From Chloroflexota bacterium (GTDB lineage: Bacteria; Chloroflexota; Anaerolineae; Promineifilales; Promineifilaceae): DNA of 28,429 nucleotides. Each line of letters opens with the position of its first letter. Position 1 is the first letter of the stretch. Below the pieces are notes generated by a model. It was not told where the DNA came from. It worked only from the letters and a program-made list of their open reading frames with translations, and ran no database searches. The position numbers and the translations under genes were made by a program. Below, piece after piece: positions 7,646-16,900 of the stretch. The stretch is taken from positions 1 through 28,429 of the forward strand of contig JAAEOP010000283.1 of the NCBI GenBank assembly GCA_024223125.1. Direction: 5' to 3'.

Positions 7646-8245
7646 CTACCGTTCATCCTCAAACACAAACGACGTAAAAACATACAAATGAGCCTTGGGA
7701 TGCTGCCAATAATCTTGGGGCAGCCCAGCTTTACGGCAAATGCCCTCTAAAAACTGCCGTCTGTCCCACTGTTGGGCTATGGGTACTTGGGGCAGCAGCA
7801 GTCCCCGCCTGTTGCCGGACACAATGACTAATCCATGTGTGCCAATTTCCAATAGAGTGACATCGGTTAACGACCGTAATGGAGACAACACCGAGATCTC
7901 AATATGAATGTGGGTCATTTCGTCCAGAGAAACAGGCGGGAATCGAGGGTCGCTGGTAGCCGCTTTTACAGCCATATCAGACAAAGTTTTGTACAGCGGC
8001 TCCTCTGCTTCTATGCGCCCAATGCAGCCGCGCAGCAGCAATTTGTCCTCCGCTTGTTGGCGCAGGGTTACAAAGACACCTGCCTGTTGGGTCAGGTCAG
8101 GATGGGATGATTCATGATGGGGTAGACGACCGTCTTGCAAATAATGAATAATTGCTTCACGCGCCAGTTGCAGCAAAAATTGCTGCTGCTCATGGGTGAA
8201 GGGTGTCGTGGGAATACGGCCGTTGTCTTGCAATTCGTCACGCAT
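7646..8245 (-). CDS. AMMECR1-domain protein (AmmeMemoRadiSam system A)
   Basis: AMMECR1 family, often encoded with a MEMO-like protein and a radical-SAM enzyme as the AmmeMemoRadiSam set; the biochemical role is not established. The core shows RGCIGRIEA, the DPRFPPVSLDE segment, and the hydrophobic stretch GLVIVSGNRRGLLLPQVP followed by FLEGICRKAGLP. About 199 residues from ATG 8245. GGGG at 8254-8251 lies 5 nt upstream of this ATG. An in-frame ATG at 8269 would add eight residues. A TATAAT-like -10 lies on this strand at 8303-8298. No MEMO or radical-SAM partner is present, so the gene is solitary. Confidence 0.88.
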   Translation of the reverse strand: MRDELQDNGRIPTTPFTHEQQQFLLQLAREAIIHYLQDGRLPHHESSHPDLTQQAGVFVTLRQQAEDKLLLRGCIGRIEAEEPLYKTLSDMAVKAATSDPRFPPVSLDEMTHIHIEISVLSPLRSLTDVTLLEIGTHGLVIVSGNRRGLLLPQVPIAQQWDRRQFLEGICRKAGLPQDYWQHPKAHLYVFTSFVFEDER

Positions 8246-8387
8246 ATCATCCCCGATTAGGGTATACATTGCCGGGTGGCTTTACTATTCTGTTGTTATT
8301 ATAAAGGAATCAGGCAGAAAATGGGGAAATCAATCAGGGCAAACTGGAATAGCTAGAATAGGTGCACGAATAATTGGGCAAGGCACT

Positions 8388-8639
8388 TTAATCGTAATGA
8401 TAACGACGGGCAAGGATGAGGATTTTGTCTTCTAAAACCAAACGATGCTCACGATCAATTCGCCGCGACCAAAGACCGCTCAATTCATGCTTCAGTGGCT
8501 CAGGTTTTCACTCTCCCTCGAATGGTATTTACTGAATGTTCTCGATGAGCCACATGATACGTAAAGTGGCCTTTCGGTTTTGACGAATCCACCACGTTAA
8601 ATCTTCAAATGTTCGTGGCTCAAATTCCAAGTTTTTCAC
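8388..8639 (-). pseudogene. Decayed YoeB/Txe-family toxin
   Basis: Read from GTG 8639 to TAA 8388, the frame is 84 codons, the usual length of YoeB. It keeps the family's diagnostic C-terminal half: [16 protein letters not shown], then IDREHRLVL and a final ARRYHYD. Two in-frame stops interrupt it, TAA at 8531-8529 and TGA at 8510-8508. The TGA stands where the family has glycine in PFEGxGKPEPL. The family is a ribosome-dependent mRNA endoribonuclease; this copy cannot make a full protein. It overlaps the end of the antitoxin remnant upstream, as intact modules do. Confidence 0.85.
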
Positions 8640-8760
8640 GGACTGCCTCGATAGGAATTCCTGCGACACTTTCACGCGCGGTCAAAAGCTGCTCTTTCTT
8701 CTTGTTGCGGCTCAATAAATATTCTGTTTCGTCTTGCTGTTTTCCAACTATGTCAACGCT
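8620..8760 (-). pseudogene. Antitoxin remnant upstream of the YoeB relic
   Basis: An open stretch of 46 codons ends in TGA (8622-8620). It includes QQDETEYLLS, then ESVAGIPIEAVREKLGI. The EYLLS segment and C-terminal helix resemble YefM/RelB-type antitoxins. No start codon or N-terminal DNA-binding half remains: a TGA lies directly upstream in frame, and the glycosyltransferase gene ends at 8772. It overlaps the toxin start by 20 nt, the usual coupling in such pairs. The precise antitoxin family is unsure. Confidence 0.6.
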
Positions 8761-8771
8761 TCAATAGTTTA

Positions 8772-10073
8772 TTAGCAGCAAACACACAAATCTAAACTTG
8801 TGGCGGTTTCGGGTTGGGGTAGCAACGCTTCGTAGATGGTTGCTAATTGTTCCACGATGTTTGGCCAGGCGTATTGTTGGGCATATTCACGTGCATTGTG
8901 GCCCAAATATTCCCGGCAGGCGGGGTTAGCCAACATTTCATAGATTCGAGCAGCTAACGCATCGGGGTCGCGGCTGGGCACATGGAAGCCTGTTTCTTCA
9001 TGCTTCACCAAATGGGCCAATCCGCCTACTTCTGAGGCAATGACGGGAGTTCCCATAGCCATCGCTTCCAGAGCCACCATGCCAAAGCTTTCATAATGAG
9101 AGGGCATGACGACCATTTCTGCGGCCGCATAATAGTTAGGCAAAATCTCTTGATCCTTCGCCCCTAGAAAAACGACAAGATCATGGATGTCTAAATCAGC
9201 ACATAATTCTTGCAGGCGGACCATTTCGTCGTCCAGGTCATCTGCCCAGGGATCGCCGCCGATGATGACCATACAACAGTTTTCTGCAACCGCAGGACAG
9301 TGATCTTGAATAATAGCCATCGCTCTCAGCATCGTATCAATCCCTTTTAACGGCTCAATACGTCCGGCAAAAAGGATGTTTGCGTCGCCACAGGGAATGC
9401 CCACCCGTTTTTTAGCCGCTCTTTTATCTAAGGGTCGGAATCGTTCCAAATCTACGCCGGGCGGTACAATCTCTATTTTGGTGGGATCGGCATGATACAA
9501 AGTGAGTAGCTGTTCTTCTTCGGCCGGTGTGGCCGCAATCAGCCGGTCAGCAATTTGCATGACATGCGTTTCTCCGTCGAGACGAATCTGGGGCGCGCGT
9601 TGGTTATCGCTGGTGGCGATTTTGTTTTTCATGTGGCCTAAGGTGTGGAACATTTGCACAATGGGTGTCCCCCACACCTGACGCAGTTTTTCGGCGACGA
9701 TGCCGGAAAGCCAATAATGGCTGTGGATGACATTGTATTGAATACCTTCACGGCCAGCAAAATCTAATACGCCTTGACTGAATTCGTCCAGATAATTGGC
9801 AACCTCGGCCACCGGTATCGGTTCTTCTGGGCCGGCCGGAATGTGGATAACACGACCGTTAAACCCTAATTCATGGTTAATCATCGGCTGGCAATCATCC
9901 TGAGACCGGGTAAACACATCTACCAAAATACCCTGCCGGCTTAACTCCATGCTGAGGTCGCGTACATACACATTCATCCCCCCGGTTTTTTTGCCGCCCA
10001 ACATGGCTAATGGGCAAGTATGGACACTTAACATGGCAATGCGGTGGATGGGTGTATTTTGAAAGCTGTTCAT
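8772..10073 (-). CDS. GT4 glycosyltransferase, MshA-like
   Basis: Retaining GT-B-fold glycosyltransferase of family 4, close to the MshA/sucrose-phosphate-synthase-like group. It transfers a sugar from a nucleotide-sugar donor; the acceptor is unknown. 433 residues. The N-terminal domain has the loop KKTGGMNVYVRDL and the HSHYWLSG segment. The donor domain begins at FAGRIEPLKGIDTML and contains the E-x7-E motif in YESFGMVALEA, then GTPVIASEVGG. The protein ends LDLCVCC, an unusual cysteine cluster at the extreme C-terminus. The start ATG 10073 has AAGGAA (10086-10081) 7 nt upstream. The preceding gene ends 71 bp away, across the double-hairpin element. Confidence 0.9.
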   Translation of the reverse strand: MNSFQNTPIHRIAMLSVHTCPLAMLGGKKTGGMNVYVRDLSMELSRQGILVDVFTRSQDDCQPMINHELGFNGRVIHIPAGPEEPIPVAEVANYLDEFSQGVLDFAGREGIQYNVIHSHYWLSGIVAEKLRQVWGTPIVQMFHTLGHMKNKIATSDNQRAPQIRLDGETHVMQIADRLIAATPAEEEQLLTLYHADPTKIEIVPPGVDLERFRPLDKRAAKKRVGIPCGDANILFAGRIEPLKGIDTMLRAMAIIQDHCPAVAENCCMVIIGGDPWADDLDDEMVRLQELCADLDIHDLVVFLGAKDQEILPNYYAAAEMVVMPSHYESFGMVALEAMAMGTPVIASEVGGLAHLVKHEETGFHVPSRDPDALAARIYEMLANPACREYLGHNAREYAQQYAWPNIVEQLATIYEALLPQPETATSLDLCVCC

Positions 10074-10089
10074 ATTAAATTTCCTTTTT

Positions 10090-10142
10090 TGTAGGACGAT
10101 TTGGCAAATCGTCTCTGGCGCGATTTGCCAAATCGCGCTACA
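10090..10142. repeat. Double-hairpin intergenic element (copy 2)
   Basis: TGTAG (10090-10094) and CTACA (10138-10142) bound two perfect hairpins. GACGATTT/AAATCGTC (10095-10113, loop GGC) is followed by GCGCGATTT/AAATCGCGC (10118-10138, loop GCC). The two stems are also mutually complementary, so an alternative longer fold is possible. The element abuts the stop codon of the acyltransferase and lies in the leader of the glycosyltransferase. It could act as a processing or stability element. Confidence 0.6.
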
Positions 10143-10144
10143 AG

Positions 10145-11143
10145 TTACCTCGTCAGCTGTACTTTGTAAATGTTGGTATCTACAGCCCCAAAGCGGTATT
10201 TGTATGTTTCGTTGCCGCGCAGGAAGTCGAAGGAGGTACGGCCGTTTTCAATGGCATGTTCAATCGCTTTAGCGGTTAACACAACGCCCAAACTGAGGCT
10301 ACCAAAGCTGGCCGGGTCCAAACCAGAATTGTAAACCCAGATACGATCATTGTAATCAAAGTTGAATAGGGCGGCCGCTTTACGGCCGTTAATCTCTATA
10401 AACATTAGTTGCAATAGTCCGGCTGCCAAAGCTGATTTGGCGGTATCATGGAATAGGGCGCGACGGCCGTCGTTCAGCCAATCTCGTTTTTCATAGGTGC
10501 TTTTTTGCAGCAAATCCAGGAAATCTTCCACTTCCTGAGTCAAATCATCATCTGGCCCCACAATATGCAGTTGCGCATTGGCTCCCTGTGCCCGACGTAG
10601 TTTACGTTTAATTTCGCGGCGTTGCTTACTGTTAATGCTGGCCAGATACTCATCAAATGTGTCTGTCAGGGTAATAATGGGACAAACCTCATGGATGGTT
10701 TCCGTAAATACGAGCCCCCGCTTTTCTGCTTCCGAAAGCAAAATCTGGCGGCTGGGCGAGTCAGCGGGAATATTACATAAATCCATAGCTTGCCAGGTGG
10801 GGAAGGCAGAACTGCACAAACAATCTAAAACGGCCGTCCAGGCCATCTGAGCGTCATCGTGAGTCACAATCAAATCTAAATAATCGGTTTCTTCTACGCA
10901 GCCGTTAAAGTAGAGGACGCCTTCAAGGAGATATAAGCAGGCGACGGCCGTTAAACTCCCCTCGTCATCACGTACCACAATTGAATGTAAATTCCCTTCA
11001 TTGGGATGCAAATGTTCCCACCAACCTCGTTGGTAAGCCAGGTGTTGGAAGGGAGTATTGATCATACTGCGGCAAACTAAATCATCCCATTCAGCCACCA
11101 AGTCTGTAAAAATGTTTTCTCCATCAATTTGTTCAATTATCAT
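10145..11143 (-). CDS. CelD/FemAB-like GNAT-fold acyltransferase
   Basis: Protein of about 332 residues related to the Acetyltransf_6 group (CelD/BcsL and FemAB-like), which transfers acyl or aminoacyl groups during cell-envelope or polysaccharide synthesis. Supporting features are the N-terminal half with WDDLVCRS and NTPFQHLAYQRGWWEHL, the basic stretch INSKQRREIKRKLRR, and the C-terminal core with AAALFNFDYNDRIWVYNSGLDP then FDFLRGNETYKYRFGA, which is very characteristic of the group. ATG 11143 is used. AGGA (11161-11158) is better spaced for a TTG at 11152, so the N-terminus may be three residues longer. Its position before a glycosyltransferase fits envelope polysaccharide work. Confidence 0.82.
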   Translation of the reverse strand: MIIEQIDGENIFTDLVAEWDDLVCRSMINTPFQHLAYQRGWWEHLHPNEGNLHSIVVRDDEGSLTAVACLYLLEGVLYFNGCVEETDYLDLIVTHDDAQMAWTAVLDCLCSSAFPTWQAMDLCNIPADSPSRQILLSEAEKRGLVFTETIHEVCPIITLTDTFDEYLASINSKQRREIKRKLRRAQGANAQLHIVGPDDDLTQEVEDFLDLLQKSTYEKRDWLNDGRRALFHDTAKSALAAGLLQLMFIEINGRKAAALFNFDYNDRIWVYNSGLDPASFGSLSLGVVLTAKAIEHAIENGRTSFDFLRGNETYKYRFGAVDTNIYKVQLTR

Positions 11144-11203
11144 GACAGCCAACAATATCCTTTCTAATTATTTCTTGGCATGATTCAGGTATCTGCCCAA
11201 TAT

Positions 11204-11240
11204 GTCGGGGTACACAAGCCCGACCTTTGTCAAAAGTCGG
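11204..11240 (-). promoter_or_regulatory. Alternative hairpins in the acyltransferase leader
   Basis: GTCGGG (11204-11209), CCCGAC (11219-11224) and GTCGG (11236-11240) can pair in two mutually exclusive ways. The layout recalls an attenuator, but neither hairpin has a T-tract on the minus strand. It may just be another repeat. Confidence 0.25.
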
Positions 11241-11271
11241 ACTTCTTTTCAATACTCGCGCTCTGAATCGC

Positions 11272-11280
11272 TGTTATAAT
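11272..11280 (+). promoter_or_regulatory. Orphan extended -10 element
   Basis: TGTTATAAT matches an extended -10 on the plus strand, identical to that before the GMC gene. No plus-strand protein gene follows: the DMT transporter on the opposite strand ends at 11414. It is either chance or the promoter of a short antisense/non-coding RNA. The 11144-11413 stretch holds nothing else I can support. Confidence 0.2.
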
Positions 11281-11413
11281 CAATTTGGTCAGTTATTTAG
11301 ATACACATCTACTAGATTATAACGTCAACACCCCATGTCCCCACAAAAACAGGTTAGGGAATATGAGAAGCCCTTCATCTTGATGGAAAGTTGAGGGGAA
11401 ATCTTACCTTTTC

Positions 11414-12400
11414 TCATTGCCGCAGTCGCCAGCGCCAGGTCAAATGCCACCAATCTACAAACTTAGGCACATTCCGTTCAAAGCGCACCAGAATGACGCT
11501 AATGATAACGAGCGCTGCCCCCAGCCATTGTACAGGCGTAAAATGCTCCCCCAAAAAAATGATAGCAATAATGATAGTGACAATTACTTCCAAGACACCT
11601 AATAAGGCAGTTTGAATGCTGCCCAAATTTTTGACACCCAAAAACAATGTCAGACGAGATAATGTGGTGACAAGCCCCATTAGAAAGATAGCTCTCCAGC
11701 CAACGGCCGTAATTTCCGTAATCCCCGTAGGAAATAACAACCAAGCCAGGCTTACAACCCCAGCCATAGCTGTAATGGCATAAAGCGTCATCGTGGGGGC
11801 GGGGATGTCTAGCATAATGCGTTGGCTAAAAACCAGTTGCACCGCATAGGTGAGCGCCGCCACCAGCATCATAGCCACGCCCACCCAATCTGGATCACCC
11901 AATCCGCCCATCGTTAGCAAATAAATAGCCAATATTGTCAGTCCAATGCGGAACAATGTCAGGACAGAAATGGTATGGCCGGCTATCCGCAGCAGTATTG
12001 TTACAAATACCAGATAGGTAATATTGATGAGTTGTCCTAATGAGGCGTCAATTCGCAGCAAGCTGGCATAGAAAAAAAGAGAGCCAATGCCATTTATAGC
12101 CCCGGCAATGGAACTACTGATGGCGGCGGGCATAGAACTACGAATGAGGTGACGGCCGAATAAAAGCATACCCACCCAGATAAGCAAAGCGGCAAACAGG
12201 GTGCGGAAGGCGACAACCGTTAATACGTCGGCTCCAGTACTGTAGGCGATTTTGGCAAATATAGGAATGGTTCCTAAAAAAAGGGGGGAAAGCAGCGCCC
12301 AAAAAAAACCTTGTTGCCAATGCTTCTTCCCGGCCGCTTTTTTTTCTGTAGAGTTCTCTTGTTCAGTTGGCAATCGTTTTGTGGCCGAACCGGGGGGCAT
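11414..12400 (-). CDS. DMT-superfamily transporter (EamA type)
   Basis: Inner-membrane permease of the drug/metabolite transporter superfamily, 328 residues. Two EamA repeats of about five hydrophobic helices each are visible, the first starting at FFWALLSPLFLGTIPIFAK and the second around WVGVAMMLVAALTYAVQLV. The C-terminus is basic (RFERNVPKFVDWWH). The N-terminus carries about 25 charged cytosolic residues before the first helix. The start ATG 12400 is preceded by AAGGCG with 6 nt spacing. It lies 36 bp downstream of the hybrid kinase and is probably co-transcribed with it. The substrate cannot be predicted from sequence. Confidence 0.88.
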   Translation of the reverse strand: MPPGSATKRLPTEQENSTEKKAAGKKHWQQGFFWALLSPLFLGTIPIFAKIAYSTGADVLTVVAFRTLFAALLIWVGMLLFGRHLIRSSMPAAISSSIAGAINGIGSLFFYASLLRIDASLGQLINITYLVFVTILLRIAGHTISVLTLFRIGLTILAIYLLTMGGLGDPDWVGVAMMLVAALTYAVQLVFSQRIMLDIPAPTMTLYAITAMAGVVSLAWLLFPTGITEITAVGWRAIFLMGLVTTLSRLTLFLGVKNLGSIQTALLGVLEVIVTIIIAIIFLGEHFTPVQWLGAALVIISVILVRFERNVPKFVDWWHLTWRWRLRQ

Positions 12401-12436
12401 GTATTTCGCCTTGTGTGGGACAGTACAACAATGGGG

Positions 12437-13699
12437 CTATAAACTGATATTTTGGGTGGATTGGTCAGTCGGTAGCAAAATGTGGAAGGTGCTGCCGGGC
12501 AGCGCATCCGGGTCACGACGGTCGCTTTCTACCCAGATACGGCCGTTATGCGCTTCAATGATTCCTTTTGTAATAGCCAGACCCAAACCCAACCCACCAC
12601 CTTGAAAAGCTGATTTACTGGTGGAATGATGCTCAATGGCACCTAAAGCATAAAACTGATCAAAAATTCGCCGGTGTTCAGTGGTCGGAATCCCAATGCC
12701 TGTATCTTGAATAATTAAATCGACAGCATCGCCAACCATGCGCCCCACAATATAAATACTGCCATCGTCAGGTGTATATTTAATCGCATTCCCCAAAACA
12801 TTTTCTAGAGCAGATTTTAGCTGGATACCATCCCCTTCAATAATGGGCAGACGTTCCAGATCGCCCACCTGCAAATTCAGGTTTCGCTTGCTCAATGTCT
12901 CTGCAAAGCTCTCACACAGATCATCAATAATGACAGAAAGCCGAACAGGCCCTAAGGCCAGGTCTAACGTGCCAGAAGCGATACGGGCTACTTTAATAAT
13001 CTCGTTAACCACTTCCCGCATCCGGGTTACGCCCAGGTTTAATCCTTCAGCCACGCCAGAAACCATTGTCGCTGGCAGAGTGTCGTCCGTTTGTTTTAAT
13101 TGTTCATCCAGCAAATGGGCATAACCGCTAATTAAGGTGAGGGGAGTACGAAGTTCATGCGACACCATGATGATGAAATCGCTTTTCAGTCGGTCTAATT
13201 CACGCAGCCGTTTATTGGCTGTTTCCAGTTCATTGATCTTGTTTTCCAGCCGTTTGACCAAATTTTGGGCGTGCTTTTCTAAGTGTTCACTTTTTTCTAC
13301 GGCCGACAAGGGTTCAATATGGCCGTGCAAAAAATCCTTCACCTGACTGGGAAATAAAGACACATCAATCGGTTTCGTTAAAAAACCGGTACACCCGGCC
13401 GCCAACGCCAATTCTCGGCTCCCAGGGCTGTGATTGGCTGTCAGGGCTACAATAGGCGTGTTTGCAAAATGAGGGATGCTCCGTAAGCGGGTGGTAATTT
13501 CGCGTCCATCCATACTGGGTAGATTGATGTCCATTAAGATGAGATTGGGTATTTTGTCTCGCGCCAGCGAAATACCTTCCAATCCATCCGCAGCCACATG
13601 AACATCATAACCGCGACTGCCCAGCACACGCTGCACCAGCCGCCGGCTGGCCGGGTCATCTTCAATATAGAGAATAGTGGCTGGTTTTTCCATAATCAT
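12437..13699 (-). CDS. Receiver-first hybrid histidine kinase
   Basis: Soluble histidine kinase of about 420 residues with a receiver domain at the N-terminus. The receiver has YIEDDPAS, phospho-acceptor Asp57 in LMDINLPS and the lysine in FLTKPIDV. A coiled coil (ENKINELETANKRLRELDRL) leads to the DHp domain with His181 in VSHELRTPL. The catalytic domain shows the N-box NVLGNAIKYTPD, the G1 box DTGIGIP and the G2 box GGGLGLGLAITKG. No sensor or membrane segment is present, so its input is probably phosphotransfer to the receiver. ATG 13699 is a best guess; an ATG two codons further (13693) is equally possible and neither has a strong ribosome-binding site. Confidence 0.9.
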   Translation of the reverse strand: MIMEKPATILYIEDDPASRRLVQRVLGSRGYDVHVAADGLEGISLARDKIPNLILMDINLPSMDGREITTRLRSIPHFANTPIVALTANHSPGSRELALAAGCTGFLTKPIDVSLFPSQVKDFLHGHIEPLSAVEKSEHLEKHAQNLVKRLENKINELETANKRLRELDRLKSDFIIMVSHELRTPLTLISGYAHLLDEQLKQTDDTLPATMVSGVAEGLNLGVTRMREVVNEIIKVARIASGTLDLALGPVRLSVIIDDLCESFAETLSKRNLNLQVGDLERLPIIEGDGIQLKSALENVLGNAIKYTPDDGSIYIVGRMVGDAVDLIIQDTGIGIPTTEHRRIFDQFYALGAIEHHSTSKSAFQGGGLGLGLAITKGIIEAHNGRIWVESDRRDPDALPGSTFHILLPTDQSTQNISL

Positions 13700-13790
13700 T
13701 ATTGTGCCATACCTGCCAAAATGTGCAATTATTGATTTCAGCCTATTAGTATGTTGTGAATGATATTTTTGTACTGTGTATAAGAAAAAC

Positions 13791-13837
13791 ATCAAAGATT
13801 TCGCAGATTTTTGCCTTTAATCTGCATAATCTTTGAT
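13791..13837. terminator. Large inverted repeat between kinase genes
   Basis: The arms 13791-13809 and 13819-13837 (ATCAAAGATT..GCAGATT) form a near-perfect 19-bp inverted repeat with two mismatches and a loop of about nine bases. It lies between the 1334-residue kinase and the hybrid kinase, directly after a small ORF. It may terminate the upstream transcript. A-rich and T-rich flanks exist on both sides, so it could work in either direction. Equally, it may be a dispersed repeat. Confidence 0.5.
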
Positions 13838-13885
13838 TTAATCGGGCAGTGCCTGACGAATATCACTTAACAAGTCTGAATCCAT
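13838..13885 (-). CDS. Candidate 15-residue small ORF
   Basis: ATG 13885 opens a short frame encoding MDSDLLSDIRQALPD and then TAA. A good ribosome-binding site, AAAAAGGATC, lies 4-9 nt upstream. It sits between the stop of the large kinase and the inverted repeat. It may be a translated leader, a truncated remnant of a kinase-associated gene, or chance. No homology is known to me. Confidence 0.25.
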   Translation of the reverse strand: MDSDLLSDIRQALPD

Positions 13886-13923
13886 AAAAGATCCTTTTTG
13901 TAATAATACCTTTATTTTACCGT

Positions 13924-16900
13924 CTAATCGTTGTCGTTCAATAGCAGATAATTCTTTGGCCGTAATAACAATGAATGGTTAAGGTGTATGGGCAAAAGGA
14001 TATAAAATGTCGTGCCCTTATTTAGTTCGCTCTCAAAATATATATGTCCCTGATGCATTTCTACTAGCCATTTGGTTATAGGCATACCCAAACCAGTGCC
14101 GCCTACGGCCCGTGTCATACTGCTGTCGGCTTGTTCAAAAGCCGCAAAAATCTTGTCGAAATCAGCTTCAGCAATACCAATACCACTATCCTGCACCGAG
14201 ATCAAGATTTGCTGTTCCCCTTCTTGTTTGATGTGTAGGCGTATCTTCCCTTCAGGCGTATATTTGGCAGCGTTAGACAGTAAATTGAGCAATATCTGGC
14301 GCAGCCGTATGGGGTCTGCTTCAATGGCCGGTAAATTTGAGTCTATATTCCAGATTAGATCCACCTTGTCCAGATTAATCAGACCGCGTACCGTCGCCTG
14401 AACGGTTTCTACGGCCTGGGCAATATCTATTTCTTCAAAGGTCAGGGTCATTTTTCCAGCTTCAATTTTAGCCATATCCAGGATTTCATTGATGAGGTTG
14501 AGCAAGTGTTGACCGTTCTGGTAAATGGAGGTTAAATCTTCTTCTTGTTCGGCCGTCAGAGGGCCGTCAATGCCTTTTAAGATGATGCGGGAGAAACCAA
14601 TAATGGAGTTGAGCGGTGTTCGCAGCTCGTGAGACATATTGGCTAGGAATTGATTTTTGAGTTGGTCAAGCTGCATCAGTTCTTCGTTATGCACTTGAAT
14701 GCGTTCAAACAGACTGGCGTTGGCTAGGGCCAGATTGGTTTGGGTGGCAATGCTGCGCAGGAGCTGCATATCTTGCTCCTGGTAGGCGTGGGGTTGGTAA
14801 GATTGCAGATAAATGAGACCGGTAATCTGGTCTTCACGTTGCATGGGAATGGATAGGCTGGATTGGGGTAGCTGGGTGATGTAATCTTCTGTTTCGGGCA
14901 TGAACACGGCCGACCCGTCAATCGTCTGCGGCCGATCATTTTGCAATAATTGGTAAAGAGGTTCGTCTGAGTGGAGGGTTCGAGCGGCCGTTTTCACTTC
15001 AATACCGTTGACAATGTGCAGCAAGGGTTCATAAAACTGGCTGACGGCATCATATTGGGCCAGCGTAAAGACAGTGTTGTCTAGCAGACGGCCGACCTGT
15101 TTATAAGTAGTCCGTGCCAACTGCTGGCTAGACAGCACATGAGAAATAGTGGTCTGAATCTGGTTTAGGGTAATGAGTTCCTGGGCACGCTGTAAAGCTT
15201 CATCTAGCAGATTGATATTTTCTATTTGGGTGACAACCTGGTCTACAACAGTTTGGGCAAAAATGATATTGTTGGCGGTAAACGGCCGTGTGCTGCGATG
15301 AGATTCAATGGCTAGAAACCCCATCAACTCTTGCTGATTAAATGCCGGAACTAGCAGTGACACGTCACTATCAAACGGCGTCAAATACTGCTGTTTAATC
15401 TCCTCTGCCAGATCGTCACTGTCCAGAGTTAGCAGCAGCGGTTCATGTTTTTCAGCCAGAAATGTATAGACAAAATTATTGTTTAGAGGAAATTGAATAT
15501 CATCTAAAATGTGGGGGTTGTCAGATTCTGCGGCCACAAAGCCATGCCCATTCAGATGGTCATACAGTACAAAACGGCAATGCACTGCCCCAATGTAACC
15601 AGACACCTCACGGACAGCAATTTGTAATAGGTTTTCGTGGGTAATAGCCTGATCTAACATGCGGCCGATCTTGTATAAGGTTTTTGTTTGCTGGAGAAGC
15701 TGTTGGTTGGCCAGAATGGTAGCTGCCTGGTCAGCCAGGGTGATAAAGGGTTGTAATTCTTTGTCGGTCAGGGGCACGGCAGTCACCCGATCTAAGGCTA
15801 ATGTACCCAGCCACCTATTTTCGGTATAAATGGGAACCAGTGTGGCCGCCCGAATGTTGTTGCGAGTAAACAACCGTTGAGTGACCGGGTCAACATTGGG
15901 ATCAGTTTGTCCATCTTTCAGACGAATAATTTCATTAGCAAGTAGTTTTTCGCTAAAAGGCATCTGGTCTCGTGAGAAGCGGCCTTGCGGGTTGTTTTTA
16001 ATCCCTAACCGGCTCCAAAAGGCGGGCGAAACAAGATAGTCGGGTGAATTGACGTCGGGGACAAGAACTTGGGCCAGGTCTACCAATTGGGAGTCGGCCG
16101 CAAAATCTACAAGTTCCTGGTAAACATCTGTCGCCTTGGTTGCGACCGTAATACGGCGGCTGGCTGCAAACAAGCGGTTAGATTCAATCAGGTTTTGTTG
16201 CGTCTGGGCAAAAAGCCCGGTGTTTTCGATGGCCACAGCTAACTGGTCGGCCAGACTTTGAAAGACGGTAACACTTTCCTGGCTGAAAGCATTGATGGCT
16301 GTGCTTTGCACGGTTAATGCGCCAATGGTGCGTTCTCTGGTGCGTAGGGGCAGCGCTAATTCAGCCCTGGTTTGAGGTAGGTGGGGGTTGCGGGTAAAGG
16401 CTGTGGCCTGGATGTCTTGTTCTACGCGAGCCTCTCCGGTGGCTGAGGCCGTGCCAATCATTGAATTTTCGTCAATCGCCAAATAGTAATTCTGGGCCAC
16501 CATCTGACGGCCTGCTTCACCGGTTCCCGCCTGCAAAACAGCTTTATTTTCAGCTTTATTTACCAGAAACAAACCCACATAGTAAAAATTGAAGCGACTG
16601 CGAATGAGTTCCACAACCTCTTCGATCAGTTTGTCTTGATCAAGGATGGTTGTGGCCGCGTGAGACACATCTGCCGCTACACTTAACTGGTTGGAATAGG
16701 AGTGGGCAGTTTGTAGAAACTGAGCATTATTCAGGGCGCTACCCATTTCGCGTACCAGAGCGTTAATAAACTCTTGATCTTCACGGCCGAGTAGCAGATG
16801 GTCGGGTAGCTGCACTTGCCCCAGAGGATAATCGCCGACGTGAAGAGGAATTTCATTTTGGGTCTTGTCTACGGTCAGGAGATGGTTTCGTTGAATGTGC

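Noticed and set aside
8270..8435. Plus-strand frame 8196-8435 as a gene
   Set aside because: It reads antisense through the start of the AMMECR1 gene and the end of the toxin relic, and its translation has no domain-like features.
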